A stretch of 64,000 bases of DNA from Melanocharis versteri (lineage: Eukaryota > Chordata > Aves > Passeriformes > Melanocharitidae), in the NCBI GenBank assembly GCA_013397845.1, contig VZTG01003803.1, positions 299,273-363,272 on the forward strand, read 5' to 3'. Below the pieces are notes generated by a model that ran no database searches, was not told the DNA's origin, and saw nothing but the letters and a program-made list of their open reading frames with translations. The stretch's first letter is position 1. The number at the start of each line of letters is the position of its first letter. A program made the translations under genes and the position numbers. Positions 57,501 to 63,190 of the stretch are shown in pieces.

Positions 57501-60500
57501 CCTGGCACGGTGTAATGGTTGATTCTGAACCAAAATCAGCCAGGAGTGGGAGGACAGGTGGGGCAATTCCTCTGTGCCAGAGCTGATGGTGCTCTGTCCA
57601 TGGAGCCGTTCCTGTGTCCCGAAATTGCAGATGAAGTTCTGTGGGAGAAAATCCCAGAATCCCAGAATATCCTGAGTGGGAAGGGACCCACAAGGATCAA
57701 ATCCAAGCCCTGGCCATGCAGAGACCCCCCAACAATCCAAGCTGAGCATCCCTGAGAGCGTTGTCCAAACGCTCCTGGAGCTCTGGCAGCCTCGGGGCCA
57801 GGACCATTCCCTGTTATCTCTGCCCTGGAATGGGGTTATCCTCCTGGAAAGCACAGGAATGAGTGGCATCACCCCAAGGCTCCTGCTCCTGCTCTCCTAA
57901 AGCCAGGGATTTGTGCTGCTTCTTCCCACCTTGTTGGTCTCTGCTGGAGGCAGAGGGTGAAAACCTGGTAGGTTAAAGAGAATAAATAATAGAATAATAG
58001 AATCATTTAGGTTTGGGTCCTTCCACTGCTTTATGATGAGTGCATGTTTTACCTGGTGGAGCATTGTGTGGCCCAGGCAGCCAGGGAGATGTAATGGGAG
58101 AGGTGAGAATCCTTTATTCCCTACAAACCAACCCAAACTGAGCAGCACCTCAAGAGACACCGTTGGTTCACAAACCCCGCTGTGCCCTCAACGTGCTTTA
58201 CAACCACCTGTGCCCAGCGATTGACTGAGTTGTTCCGAGTGCCAGGCACAAGGATCAGGTTGGAAATGACCTTTAAGTTGATCTGAGTCCAACCATTACC
58301 CCAGCACTGCCCAGGCCACCACTAAACCACGTCCCCAGGCGCCACCTCCGCACATTTTTTGAACACTTCCAGGGCTGGTGGCTCCAGCACTGCCCGTGCT
58401 GGTGCGTGCAGGGCTGGGCAGGGAGCAGAGCGTGCCCTGCAGCCCCCGTGCTGTGTTGCAGGTGGGGGTGGTGAGTGCCTTCGCCCAGACCCTGCGCAGG
58501 TACACGTCCCTGAACCACCTGGCGCAGGCGGCGCGCGCCGTGCTGCAGAACACGTCCCAGATCAACCAGATGCTCAGCGACCTCAACCGCGTGGACTTCG
58601 CCAACGTGCAGGTAACCCACGGGCCCCTCTGCTCCTCACCTGCCCCACGGGTGGGGCTCCACAGCCAGGTTCTCTGCTGGTCACCAGCGCCCGATTCCCA
58701 GTGCTGAAACGCAGCTGGATGAGCAAGGGTTTGGTGTTACTCGGCCGGGTAAATTTTCCTTCTCACTGTGAGCAGTGGGAAAGGAGCTTCTGTAAGACTC
58801 ACAGATCATTAAGGCTGGAAAAGACCTCCAAGATCATCCAGTCCAACCTTCAGCTGAACCCCACCATGCCCACTAAGCCATGTCCCCACGTCCACTCGTG
58901 TTTTGAACACTTCCAGGGGTGGTGGCTCCACCACTTCCCTGGGCAGCCCGTTCCGATGCTTTACCACTCTTCCAGTGAAAAATAAAGGGCTACCAACAAT
59001 TATGTAATTCTAAAAATACTCTGGTCCAGACAGATCAGAGGAGACATGATCCAGAGCTGGTTTGCAGTCCTTGCCTGCTAGAAATTAATTCCTGGGTTGG
59101 GATACAACACCATGCAGGCCTGGCATGAGTAACTGATCCCTTCCTCCCGAGCAGGAGTAGGGCATGAGTAACTGTGATCCCTTCCTCCCAAGCAGGAGGA
59201 GGGCATGAGTAACTGTGATCCCTTCCTCCCGAGCAGGAGGAGGGCATGAGTAACTGTGATCCCTTCCTCCCGAGCAGGAGCAGGGCACGAGTAACTGTGA
59301 TCTCTTCCTCCTGAGCAGGAGCAGGGCACGAGTAACTGTGATCCCTTCCTCCTGAGCAGGAGCAGGCCTCGTGGGTGTGCCAGTGCGAGGAGGGCATGGT
59401 GCAGAAGCTGGAGCAGGATTTCAAGCTGACTCTGCAGCAGCAGAGCTCTCTGGACCAGTGGGCCAGCTGGCTGGACAATGTTGTCACTCAGGTGCTGAAG
59501 CATCACGAGGGCAGCCCCAGCTTCCCCAAGGCAGCCAGGCAGTTCCTGTTGAAGTGGTCCTTCTATAGGTACATTTTCTCGCTCATTTTGGGGTATTTCT
59601 GCATCAGGCTTGGGGCATGAAAAGAGCTCTTTGAAAGGCCAAGGCCAAGTTCTTCACTCCCATGGACCTCTGGTTAACTGTGGTTCTGCTATCCTTTCAG
59701 GATGGGGATGGAATGCTCCGGTAACTAATTTCCTAAAGTGTTTCGATACTTTTGGGTCAGAGGCAGGGACAGTGTTGGGTCCCACACAGCACCTCCAGGG
59801 TCCAGAATTCACATCAGCCATGGTGCAGGTGTAAAACTCAACCCGAATTTCTGATTCCTGCCTGTTTCCCAGCTCCATGGTGATCCGTGACCTCACCCTG
59901 CGCAGCGCCGCCAGCTTTGGCTCCTTCCACCTGATCCGCCTGCTCTACGACGAGTACATGTTCTACCTGGTGGAGCATCGTGTGGCCCAGGCAACAGGGG
60001 AGACCCCAATTGCTGTCATGGGAGAGGTGAGAACCCTTCATTCCCTACAAACCAACCCAAAATAAGCAGCTCCTGCAGAGATGCCGTTGGTTCACAAACG
60101 TCACCGTGCCCTCGGCGTGTTTTACAACAAAAATTACTGACTGAGTTGTTTTGAGTGCCTGGCACAAAGATAGAGCTCCTGGAGCACCTTCCTTGAGCTG
60201 GTGGGTTTTGGGTTTGGGGTGGTTGAGCATCATTTGGGCTTTGGAGGCCTGGAGGAGGGAGGGAAAGGATCTCCCCACTTCTCTGCACAACCTGTGACTG
60301 CCAGCCCTGATTTTGGGATTCCTGCCAGGGCAGAGTCCATCTAAACCAAGCAAAAATGGTCCAAAAGTTGGTTTCAGCAACTGGACTTCTCCAGGCCTCT
60401 CTAAGCTCCAGCATTATGTGCACAGTCAGCCACTCTCTCCGTTTTTGAGGTGAAGAAGAGGAATGATGGGGTTGTTTGGGCTGTTTTTGTGAGGGTTTGG

Positions 60501-61839
60501 GGTTTGGGTTTTTTTGTTCACCAATCAGACAGCAAGTCTGGTGCCTGGCTTGCAGGCAGGTCCTGTCCTGCCTAGCTGAAGCCACATCCAGTTTTTCCCT
60601 CTGAAATACAGAGTTAAAAGCCCCAGCTGAACCTGTGGCAGCAATACTGAAACTACTTTGAGCTTAAAACTGAGCCCATGTGCTCAAAATTGATCTCATT
60701 TGTTCCTTGAAGCTTCCACAGAGCTCGTGCAGGAAGCCAGGCAAACCAAAGCCTGTTGGTTCTGCTTTCCCTTCCCCTCCCACGCTGCTCCAACTGCAGT
60801 GCTGAGTTCCCACTATTCCCTGCAAAACCTCTGCCTTTATTGATATTAAAGGAACATGAAAGGCAGAGAGTGGCTCCCAGCAAAACCCAGCTGTGGGAGG
60901 CTCTCATCCCTCAGGTTTTTCCTTCATTAAACCCTTGCAATATTCCTGCTCTCCAGGAGGAGGCTGATTCTTCCCAGCCAAGGAGGGTGAATGGTGTCCT
61001 TCCACAATGAACTTTGTAATTCCCACTCTCCTCAGCTCCTGCTGCTGCCCAGCTTTCCATGATTTTCAGCGTTGTTGTTGAAGCAATTTGGTGTCTTGAG
61101 AGCATTGAGAGGGACACCACGTCTCCAGAACCAAGGAGCTCTCTGGTTCCACCTGGCACCACAGCCTCGCTGGCCAAACACTCTCTGACATGGCTGCAGA
61201 GGCTTTGCAGAGAGGTGGAGGTGGAGCCTGGGAGAGGGGAAATGCCTGAGGGATGGAAGGGGCTGGAGAAAAGGCACCATCTGTGCCTGTGGCAGCGCTT
61301 GGGCATCACTTGGGAGATGGGAAAATTTCTCCCTTCATTCCAGAGCTCAGTCCTGCCCTGGGTTGTTGTGTGTGGTGTTGGCCCAGAGGTTTAAATGGCA
61401 AAAAAAAGGCTTTTCCCCCAAAACCTGGGGTCGGTTTTTTCTGCTCTCCACCACCAGCACTGATGCTCATGGTCTCTCCTGGGTGGATGGCACCTTGGCT
61501 CTCCAAAGCCTCACTGACCCTGTAACTCCTTTTTCTTTCAGTTTGGTGACCTCACATCCCTGTCCCCGACACTGCTGGACAAAGGTACCTCCCCTCCCTC
61601 TCAGGGAGCTCTGCTGGGTCAGGGTGGGATCGCCGTGGGAGGGGGAGCCTGGTGCTGCCTCCTGCAGCCTGCTGTGCTGGGAAGGAGCTCCTGGAGGCTG
61701 CGTTCCCTGCTCTGATGCCGGCTCCTTTGCAGATGACATCAGCGAGCTGGGCACGGAGGTGGACGCGGAGCGGGCGCTGGGGGAGCCGCTGGTGAAACGG
61801 GAGCGCAGCGAGCCCGGCCACTCCCTGCAGGACATCTGA
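33403..61839 (+). CDS. RFX2: RFX2, regulatory factor X2 (17 coding exons, complete)
   Basis: Winged-helix transcription factor of the RFX family. It binds X-box DNA in the nucleus as a homodimer or with RFX1/RFX3, and drives ciliary and spermiogenic genes (family knowledge). Joined exons: 33403-33507, 36274-36363, 37340-37419, 38162-38429, 42539-42613, 49109-49290, 51540-51659, 52627-52742, 53578-53696, 53991-54103, 56247-56398, 57323-57420, 58462-58611, 59360-59568, 59873-60026, 61542-61584, 61733-61839. All introns are GT-AG, phases agree throughout, and the total is 726 codons plus TGA. Order: Q-rich N-terminus (about 1-181), linker (182-206), DNA-binding domain (about 207-282), B/C regions (about 346-506), dimerisation region (about 507-677), acidic tail (678-726). 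RFX2 rather than RFX1 or RFX3 is indicated by the MQSPEGGSDS start, LEMAIENLQ and the short tail ending in LVKRERSEPGHSLQDI. No frameshift or lost key residue is seen. Confidence 0.96.
34018..34233 (+). mobile_element. CR1 LINE fragment cut by an assembly gap
   Basis: ggctgcagcccctctgctct to ggatggagggacaggagaca, matching 9301-9472; the expected 3' half is lost at the N. Confidence 0.9.
34234..34234. other. assembly gap (single N) truncating a CR1 copy
   Basis: The CR1 element that begins near 34018 stops abruptly at the N, after gggacaggagacag, where other copies continue ggaatgctt. Sequence beyond the N is unrelated, so part of the CR1 and unknown flank are probably missing. Confidence 0.8.
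34235..36273. other. RFX2 intron 1 (coding numbering), remainder
   Basis: Small direct repeats only (gatggaagtgaca twice at about 35783-35808; ctttctttccatc twice near 35650-35680). No other feature recognised. Confidence 0.5.
36274..36363 (+). CDS. RFX2: RFX2 coding exon 2 (residues 36-65)
   Basis: 90 bp, phase 0 to 0, between ttcttgcag and gtaagg. It encodes RVLVQATGSAPKGAQMQQIS and a run ending QQVPQQ, part of the glutamine-rich activation region of RFX1-3. Being phase 0 on both sides it could be skipped without a frameshift. Confidence 0.95.
37340..37419 (+). CDS. RFX2: RFX2 coding exon 3 (residues 66-92, last codon split)
   Basis: 80 bp after tgttgcag, ending ACCAT|gtaagag. It encodes VQSVQHVYPAQVQYVEGGEA and then VYTNGT. 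The motif HVYPAQVQYVEGG is strongly conserved in RFX1, RFX2 and RFX3. It ends in phase 2: AT is completed by A of the next exon to give isoleucine. Confidence 0.95.
37722..37912 (-). mobile_element. CR1 LINE 3' fragment
   Basis: tatagagtcaaggaatgcca, ggcttgggttggaaaggact to tgccagggcctctctaccct; in the intron before coding exon 4. Confidence 0.88.
38162..38429 (+). CDS. RFX2: RFX2 coding exon 4 (residues 92-181)
   Basis: 268 bp, the largest coding exon, between ctgcacag and gtatgt. It encodes tyrosine-rich AAYSYSSEAQIYAPASAAPY, then a glycine stretch, VGITMDIGGSQI, GAYLIHGGLENSRHSLSHTS and RSSPAT. This is the distal activation region just before the linker to the DNA-binding domain. It carries a GGGG stretch where the human protein, as I recall it, has fewer residues, one source of the slightly greater length. 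Confidence 0.95.
39026..39118 (+). other. candidate cassette exon of RFX2 (unconfirmed)
   Basis: A 93-bp open segment lies between an acceptor-like gtgtccctccag and a strong donor gca|gtaaga. It sits in the intron between coding exons 4 and 5, which join in phase 0. If spliced in, it adds 31 residues, LPATVAGAGSTAVQLCGTEG followed by LQLFTQNSLFA, with no stop or frameshift, just before the linker and DNA-binding domain. I know of no such insert in mammalian or frog RFX2. It may equally be a chance open segment; only transcripts would decide. Confidence 0.3.
39712..39738 (+). repeat. (gtt)n microsatellite
   Basis: About seven gtt units following a T-run. Confidence 0.85.
40108..40270 (-). mobile_element. 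CR1 LINE 3' fragment
   Basis: ggtttgggaccttaaagccc to ctgctctgggcacccac, in RFX2 intron 4; the terminal repeat is damaged. Confidence 0.9.
42539..42613 (+). CDS. RFX2: RFX2 coding exon 5 (residues 182-206)
   Basis: 75 bp, phase 0 to 0, after a long polypyrimidine tract ending ttctttag and before gtaagt. It encodes LEMAIENLQKNEGITSHKSS plus LLNSH, the short linker leading into the winged-helix domain. LEMAIENLQ at this point distinguishes RFX2 from RFX3, which has IQMAIETLQ. Confidence 0.95.
43945..44040 (+). repeat. 32-bp tandem repeat, three copies
   Basis: caaacaaactccttcctgag followed by cacgtgtggnca, repeated at an exact 32-bp period, in the intron before the DNA-binding exon. Each of the first two copies has an E-box CACGTG. 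Confidence 0.9.
44437..44592 (-). mobile_element. CR1 LINE 3' fragment
   Basis: atggtttgggttggaaagga to gatgctccagggatggagca, directly followed by the 21-bp minisatellite. Confidence 0.88.
44611..45095 (+). repeat. 21-bp minisatellite, over 20 copies
   Basis: Units containing gtgggacaccccagtgcagc with variation in the second part; later units lose 3 bases. The period is a multiple of three, so it reads as SAAVGHP- or CGTPQCS-type peptides in long open frames, without coding meaning. Starts right after the CR1 at 44437. Contains an N. Confidence 0.93.
45037..45037. other. assembly gap (single N) in the 21-bp minisatellite
   Basis: Located in the degraded 3' part of the tandem array at 44611-45095, so copy number is not reliable. 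Confidence 0.8.
47421..47786 (-). mobile_element. CR1 LINE 3' fragment, long
   Basis: cacaaatcctgggatggttt to tggagccttcccttctccag; the reversed counterpart of the copy at 9288. Confidence 0.93.
48657..48670 (+). promoter_or_regulatory. X-box-like palindrome in the intron before the DNA-binding exon
   Basis: GTTGCT-TT-GGCAAC: one mismatch to the X-box, near-perfect dyad. It lies in a 180-bp unique stretch (about 48545-48725) that is free of repeats and has homeobox-type TAATTA/TTAAT cores around it. An intronic enhancer is conceivable. Confidence 0.35.
49109..49290 (+). CDS. RFX2: RFX2 coding exon 6: DNA-binding domain, first part (residues 207-267)
   Basis: 182 bp between cctgaag and gttggt. 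It encodes LQWLLDNYETAEGVSLPRSS, LYNHYLRHCQEHKLDPVNAA and SFGKLIRSVFMGLRTRRLGT: the helices of the RFX winged-helix domain and the start of the basic wing. It is almost residue-for-residue the vertebrate RFX1-3 sequence. It ends in phase 2 with a split arginine codon. A CTGCAG at the exon start offers an alternative AG 6 bases downstream. Confidence 0.97.
49484..49738 (+). mobile_element. CR1 LINE fragment, second subfamily
   Basis: ggaacggctggagctgtgtc to aggatattctgggattctgt, less than 200 bp after the donor of coding exon 6. Confidence 0.9.
49739..51539. other. RFX2 intron 6, remainder
   Basis: Unique, mostly AT-rich sequence; no exon, RNA gene or transposon recognised. Confidence 0.5.
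51540..51659 (+). CDS. RFX2: RFX2 coding exon 7: DNA-binding domain, wing (residues 267-306)
   Basis: 120 bp after gctgtttccag and before gtaggt. It completes arginine 267, then encodes GNSKYHYYGIRLKPESPLNR and LQEDTQYMAMRQQPIHQKQ. RRLGTRGNSKYHYYG forms the beta-hairpin wing that RFX proteins use to read the X-box (known from the RFX1 structure). It ends in phase 2 with a split arginine. Confidence 0.97.
51826..51966 (+). mobile_element. CR1 LINE 3' fragment, diverged
   Basis: catccctggaaatgctcaag to ccaacccaaactcttctgga. Confidence 0.88.
52627..52742 (+). CDS. RFX2: RFX2 coding exon 8 (residues 307-346)
   Basis: 116 bp between gaatttag and gtgagg. It encodes YRAAQKMDGMAESASNSNPH and TTPEQSVAAQSQHHQQFI, a variable hinge after the DNA-binding domain that ends in the conserved QSQHHQQ motif. 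It ends in phase 1; G plus AT of the next exon gives aspartate. Confidence 0.95.
53578..53696 (+). CDS. RFX2: RFX2 coding exon 9 (residues 346-385)
   Basis: 119 bp after ttttttccccag and before gtgatt. It encodes VTHVFPEFPAPDLGNVLLQE and GFTLNDVKTLQVLYRRHCE, the beginning of region B of the extended dimerisation part. It ends in phase 0. Confidence 0.95.
53991..54103 (+). CDS. RFX2: RFX2 coding exon 10 (residues 386-423)
   Basis: 113 bp between tgctgtcag and gtactc. It encodes ATLDVVMNLQFHYIEKLWQS, then FWSPKAPPSDGPTALPS. The helix VVMNLQFHYIEKLWQ is typical of region B; the Ser/Pro-rich part is the variable spacer. It ends in phase 2 with a split serine codon. Confidence 0.95.
54298..54565 (-). 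mobile_element. CR1 LINE relic
   Basis: gtcactgaggttgggaaagc, aacccagcactgc, acatttccagggatggtgac and atatccaatctaaacctccc; an older subfamily with catcaagtcc at its 3' end. Confidence 0.85.
54566..56246. other. RFX2 intron 10, remainder
   Basis: Unique sequence; a partly AT-rich 54900-55400 section shows nothing recognisable. Confidence 0.5.
56247..56398 (+). CDS. RFX2: RFX2 coding exon 11 (residues 423-474)
   Basis: 152 bp after cctcctcctcctgcag and before gtgagt. It encodes EEEPEGTLPKDKLITLCKYE, PILKWMRSCDHILYQALVEI and LILIPDVLRPVP-type region C sequence (LIPDVLRPVP at the end). The KDKLI and DHILYQALVEILIP blocks are conserved in all RFX1-3. It ends in phase 1 with a split serine. Confidence 0.96.
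56952..57003 (-). mobile_element. CR1 LINE short relic
   Basis: accatagaaatgtttaggtt, then ggaaaagagctctaagatca; followed at once by the (aagaat)n array. Confidence 0.75.
57009..57148 (+). repeat. (aagaat)n hexanucleotide microsatellite
   Basis: About 23 units of aagaat with aagagt variants, directly following the CR1 relic at 56952 and 170 bp before coding exon 12. Gives an Asn/Lys-rich open frame. Confidence 0.92.
57323..57420 (+). CDS. RFX2: RFX2 coding exon 12 (residues 474-506)
   Basis: 98 bp between ttctttgcag and gtgagc. It encodes TLTQAIRNFAKSLEGWLMNA and MSEFPPQVVQTK, the end of region C. It ends in phase 0. The downstream intron carries the degenerate copy of exon 15. Confidence 0.96.
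57653..57850 (-). mobile_element. CR1 LINE fragment, second subfamily
   Basis: cccagaatcccagaatatcc, then gcatccctgagagcgttgtc and ctctggcagcctcggggcca, reversed relative to the copy at 23709. Confidence 0.88.
58013..58253 (+). pseudogene. degenerate duplicate of RFX2 exon 15 and downstream intron
   Basis: Aligns with 59915-60171: ttccac, then gatgagtgcatgttttacct, ggtggagcattgtgtggccc, and beyond the donor attccctacaaaccaaccca, gttggttcacaaac and gactgagttgtt. By eye roughly four in five bases match. Two deletions of about ten bases hit the exon part, the Tyr of DEYMF and the Arg of EHRVA became Cys, and TAA follows shortly in the parental frame. The donor GAGAG|gtgagaa is intact, but there is no good acceptor. 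It is flanked on both sides by CR1 sequence in - orientation. Not expected to be coding. Confidence 0.85.
58254..58390 (-). mobile_element. CR1 LINE relic adjoining the duplicated exon
   Basis: caggttggaaatgaccttta, ccaaccattaccccagcact, gaacacttccagggctggtg. Its expected terminal part (atagaatcatttaggtttgg) lies on the other side of the duplicated segment, at about 57990-58015. Confidence 0.8.
58462..58611 (+). CDS. RFX2: RFX2 coding exon 13: dimerisation region (residues 507-556)
   Basis: 150 bp, phase 0 to 0, after gtgttgcag and before gtaacc. It encodes VGVVSAFAQTLRRYTSLNHL, AQAARAVLQNTSQINQMLSD and LNRVDFANVQ, the most conserved part of the dimerisation domain, essentially identical among vertebrate RFX1-3. 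It is strongly GC-rich compared with its intron. Confidence 0.97.
58797..58985 (-). mobile_element. CR1 LINE relic
   Basis: cacagatcattaaggctgga, then agaccccaagat-type sequence, gaacacttccaggggtggtg and cttccagtgaaaaataaa. Confidence 0.85.
59121..59366 (+). repeat. 41-bp minisatellite carrying the acceptor of RFX2 exon 14
   Basis: Units of exactly 41 bp (gcatgagtaactgtgatccc then ttcctcccgagcaggagnag), about six copies. The last unit ends in the real splice acceptor and the first 7 bases of exon 14 (gagcagg). AG sites at 59154, 59195, 59236, 59277, 59318 and 59359 are all preceded by the same pyrimidine tract. Confidence 0.93.
59360..59568 (+). CDS. RFX2: RFX2 coding exon 14: dimerisation region (residues 557-626)
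   Basis: 209 bp, encoding EQASWVCQCEEGMVQKLEQD, FKLTLQQQSSLDQWASWLDN and a part ending KAARQFLLKWSFY; it ends before gtacat in phase 2. The acceptor tcctcctgagcag belongs to a 41-bp tandem repeat that provides several near-identical AG sites upstream (59154, 59195, 59236, 59277, 59318). The start at 59360 is fixed by the conserved NVQ-EQASW junction of the family. Use of the acceptor ending at 59318 would shift the frame by 41 bases and lead to an early stop. Confidence 0.95.
59873..60026 (+). CDS. RFX2: RFX2 coding exon 15: dimerisation region (residues 626-677)
   Basis: 154 bp between tgtttcccag and gtgaga. It encodes SMVIRDLTLRSAASFGSFHL, IRLLYDEYMFYLVEHRVAQA and TGETPIAVMGE, the end of the RFX dimerisation domain. 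It ends in phase 0. The second half of this exon and about 145 bp of the following intron exist in a decayed second copy at 58013-58253. Confidence 0.96.
60172..61541. other. RFX2 intron 15, remainder
   Basis: Unique sequence; no exon, RNA gene or transposon recognised. Confidence 0.5.
61542..61584 (+). CDS. RFX2: RFX2 coding exon 16 (residues 678-692)
   Basis: A 43-bp micro-exon after tttttctttcag and before gtacct. It encodes FGDLTSLSPTLLDK and ends in phase 1. It matches the FNDLASLSLTLLDK segment that follows IAVMGE in mammalian RFX2, and starts the divergent C-terminal tail. Confidence 0.92.
61733..61839 (+). CDS. RFX2: RFX2 coding exon 17, C-terminus and stop (residues 692-726)
   Basis: It begins after gctcctttgcag, completes aspartate 692, then encodes DISELGTEVDAERALGEPLV and KRERSEPGHSLQDI, ending in TGA at 61837-61839. 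The GEPLVKRERS block and short tail are the RFX2 signature; RFX3 carries a long extra C-terminus. The exon continues into the 3' UTR. Confidence 0.95.
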
Positions 61840-63190
61840 CACCGGGACTCGGCTTCAGCCCGGCTGGACGGAGCCATCCGGAGCCAGGCTGGGCGTGCCG
61901 AGCCTGGGCCTCCCCGGATCTGCGTTATTATAGTGCCTCTTAGTTTCTCTTTATGTTTACTTGTGTTTGAGGATGGGCTGAGCCGGGGCAGGCGCTGGGA
62001 CGGGGCTGCTTTGGCCACCAGTGTCCCTCCAGAGCGGAGGGAGAAGCTCCAGAGTCTGCTCCCGAGGGATGGAAGCCTCTGTGGTCAGCAGCAGATGGGA
62101 TGTGCCTGGCTGGGAGAAGCTGCCCTCGCCCTCCAGCCGGAGCCAGGAGCACAAACGAGGCTTTCTCTGCCAGGGAAGGTGCTCTGGGTTCCTTCCCCAC
62201 TTCTCAGACTTCACTGTGATACAAACTTGAACCAATCAGTGCCCAAGAAGAAGGAAAAATACCCGGCCCTTCTCCTGCAGCCTTTCCAGACAAGCTGTCC
62301 TGGCTCTGGCTTTGCCAAATCTCCGTGCCAGGGAGCACAGGACAGTTGGTGTCTCTTGTCCCCGCCTGGGCAGAGGCTCCAGGCTGCACATCCCAGCGGA
62401 CACGGGCGTGCTCTGGGACTGTGGGATGAGCATTCCCACCTGCTTCCATGTCCCCCCAGCTTGGCACTTCACCCCAGTGCTCCCAGGACGCCGTCAGGCC
62501 AACTCAAGATACCAAAGGACTCCGAGGCAGTGGCAGCTGGATGCAGAGCGTCTTCGTCGTCCCCTGCACCACGATGGCTGTGGGCAATCCCGTGGCAATC
62601 CCGTGGCAAACCTGTGGCAGGATCTGGGCAATCCCCATCCTCCACGGTGCCCAGGCAGAGGGGAACTGATCCCACATCCTGGGATTTGTGAAATTCCCAC
62701 TCCATGTCCTGCTCTGACATTGAGGGAGGGTCCGGAGCAGGGGCGAGGGTGTGCGACTGCAGTGCCTTAGGGTGGGCTTTGTTCCCATTTCCCCTGCTCC
62801 GGGTGGGCCAGCAGAGCTCCGAGTGACCCAGCAGAGCTCAGACTGACCCAGCAGCCCATCCCAGGCAGGGAGGGGCTGCCACAGACCCAGGGGGGGCTCA
62901 GCACTCCAGTGGCATTTCCCTCTCTGGATCCCTTTGCCTTTTCCTGCGGCCACAGTGCGGGGGTGGCTCGCGCGGGGCTGAGCTGGCGGAGCTCAGCAGG
63001 GTTTGTCCCCCTTTCCCACGTCCTGTGGGGTCTGTGCTGACATGGATTGCCCTGGGATGCTGTGGACTACACTGGGGTGCTGTGGGCTACAGGGCAGAGG
63101 AGGGGGGGGGATCTGTCATCAAGCTAAACTGCAAAAAACAAAGCCCTGGGGCAAATCTCTCTGTGAATAAAGGCCGTGTCATAAATAGCT
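61840..63190 (+). other. RFX2: RFX2 3' untranslated region (end inferred)
   Basis: Sequence after the RFX2 stop without a further conserved coding segment. The 3' end is inferred from the AATAAA at 63166-63171 followed by a GT-rich stretch near 63220-63240. It contains small internal duplications (gcaatcccgtg twice at about 62585-62608, and a tggrctac-type unit near 63060-63092). Open frames of up to 252 codons here lack family resemblance and are taken as GC-driven chance. Confidence 0.6.
63166..63171 (+). terminator. poly(A) signal AATAAA, likely of RFX2
   Basis: Canonical hexamer about 1.33 kb after the stop codon, followed by a T-rich and then GT-rich downstream element (gtgtttggtgtgag). 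It is the first canonical signal after the RFX2 stop that I see. Confidence 0.6.

Noticed and set aside
59121..59366. CRISPR-like array
   Set aside because: Repeats are directly tandem without unique spacers, and this is a vertebrate genome. The same holds for 1866-2093, 21991-22550 and 44611-45095.
61933..62691. 252-codon open frame in the RFX2 3' UTR
   Set aside because: Begins after the conserved RFX2 stop and shows no family resemblance; GC-rich UTR frames are often open.
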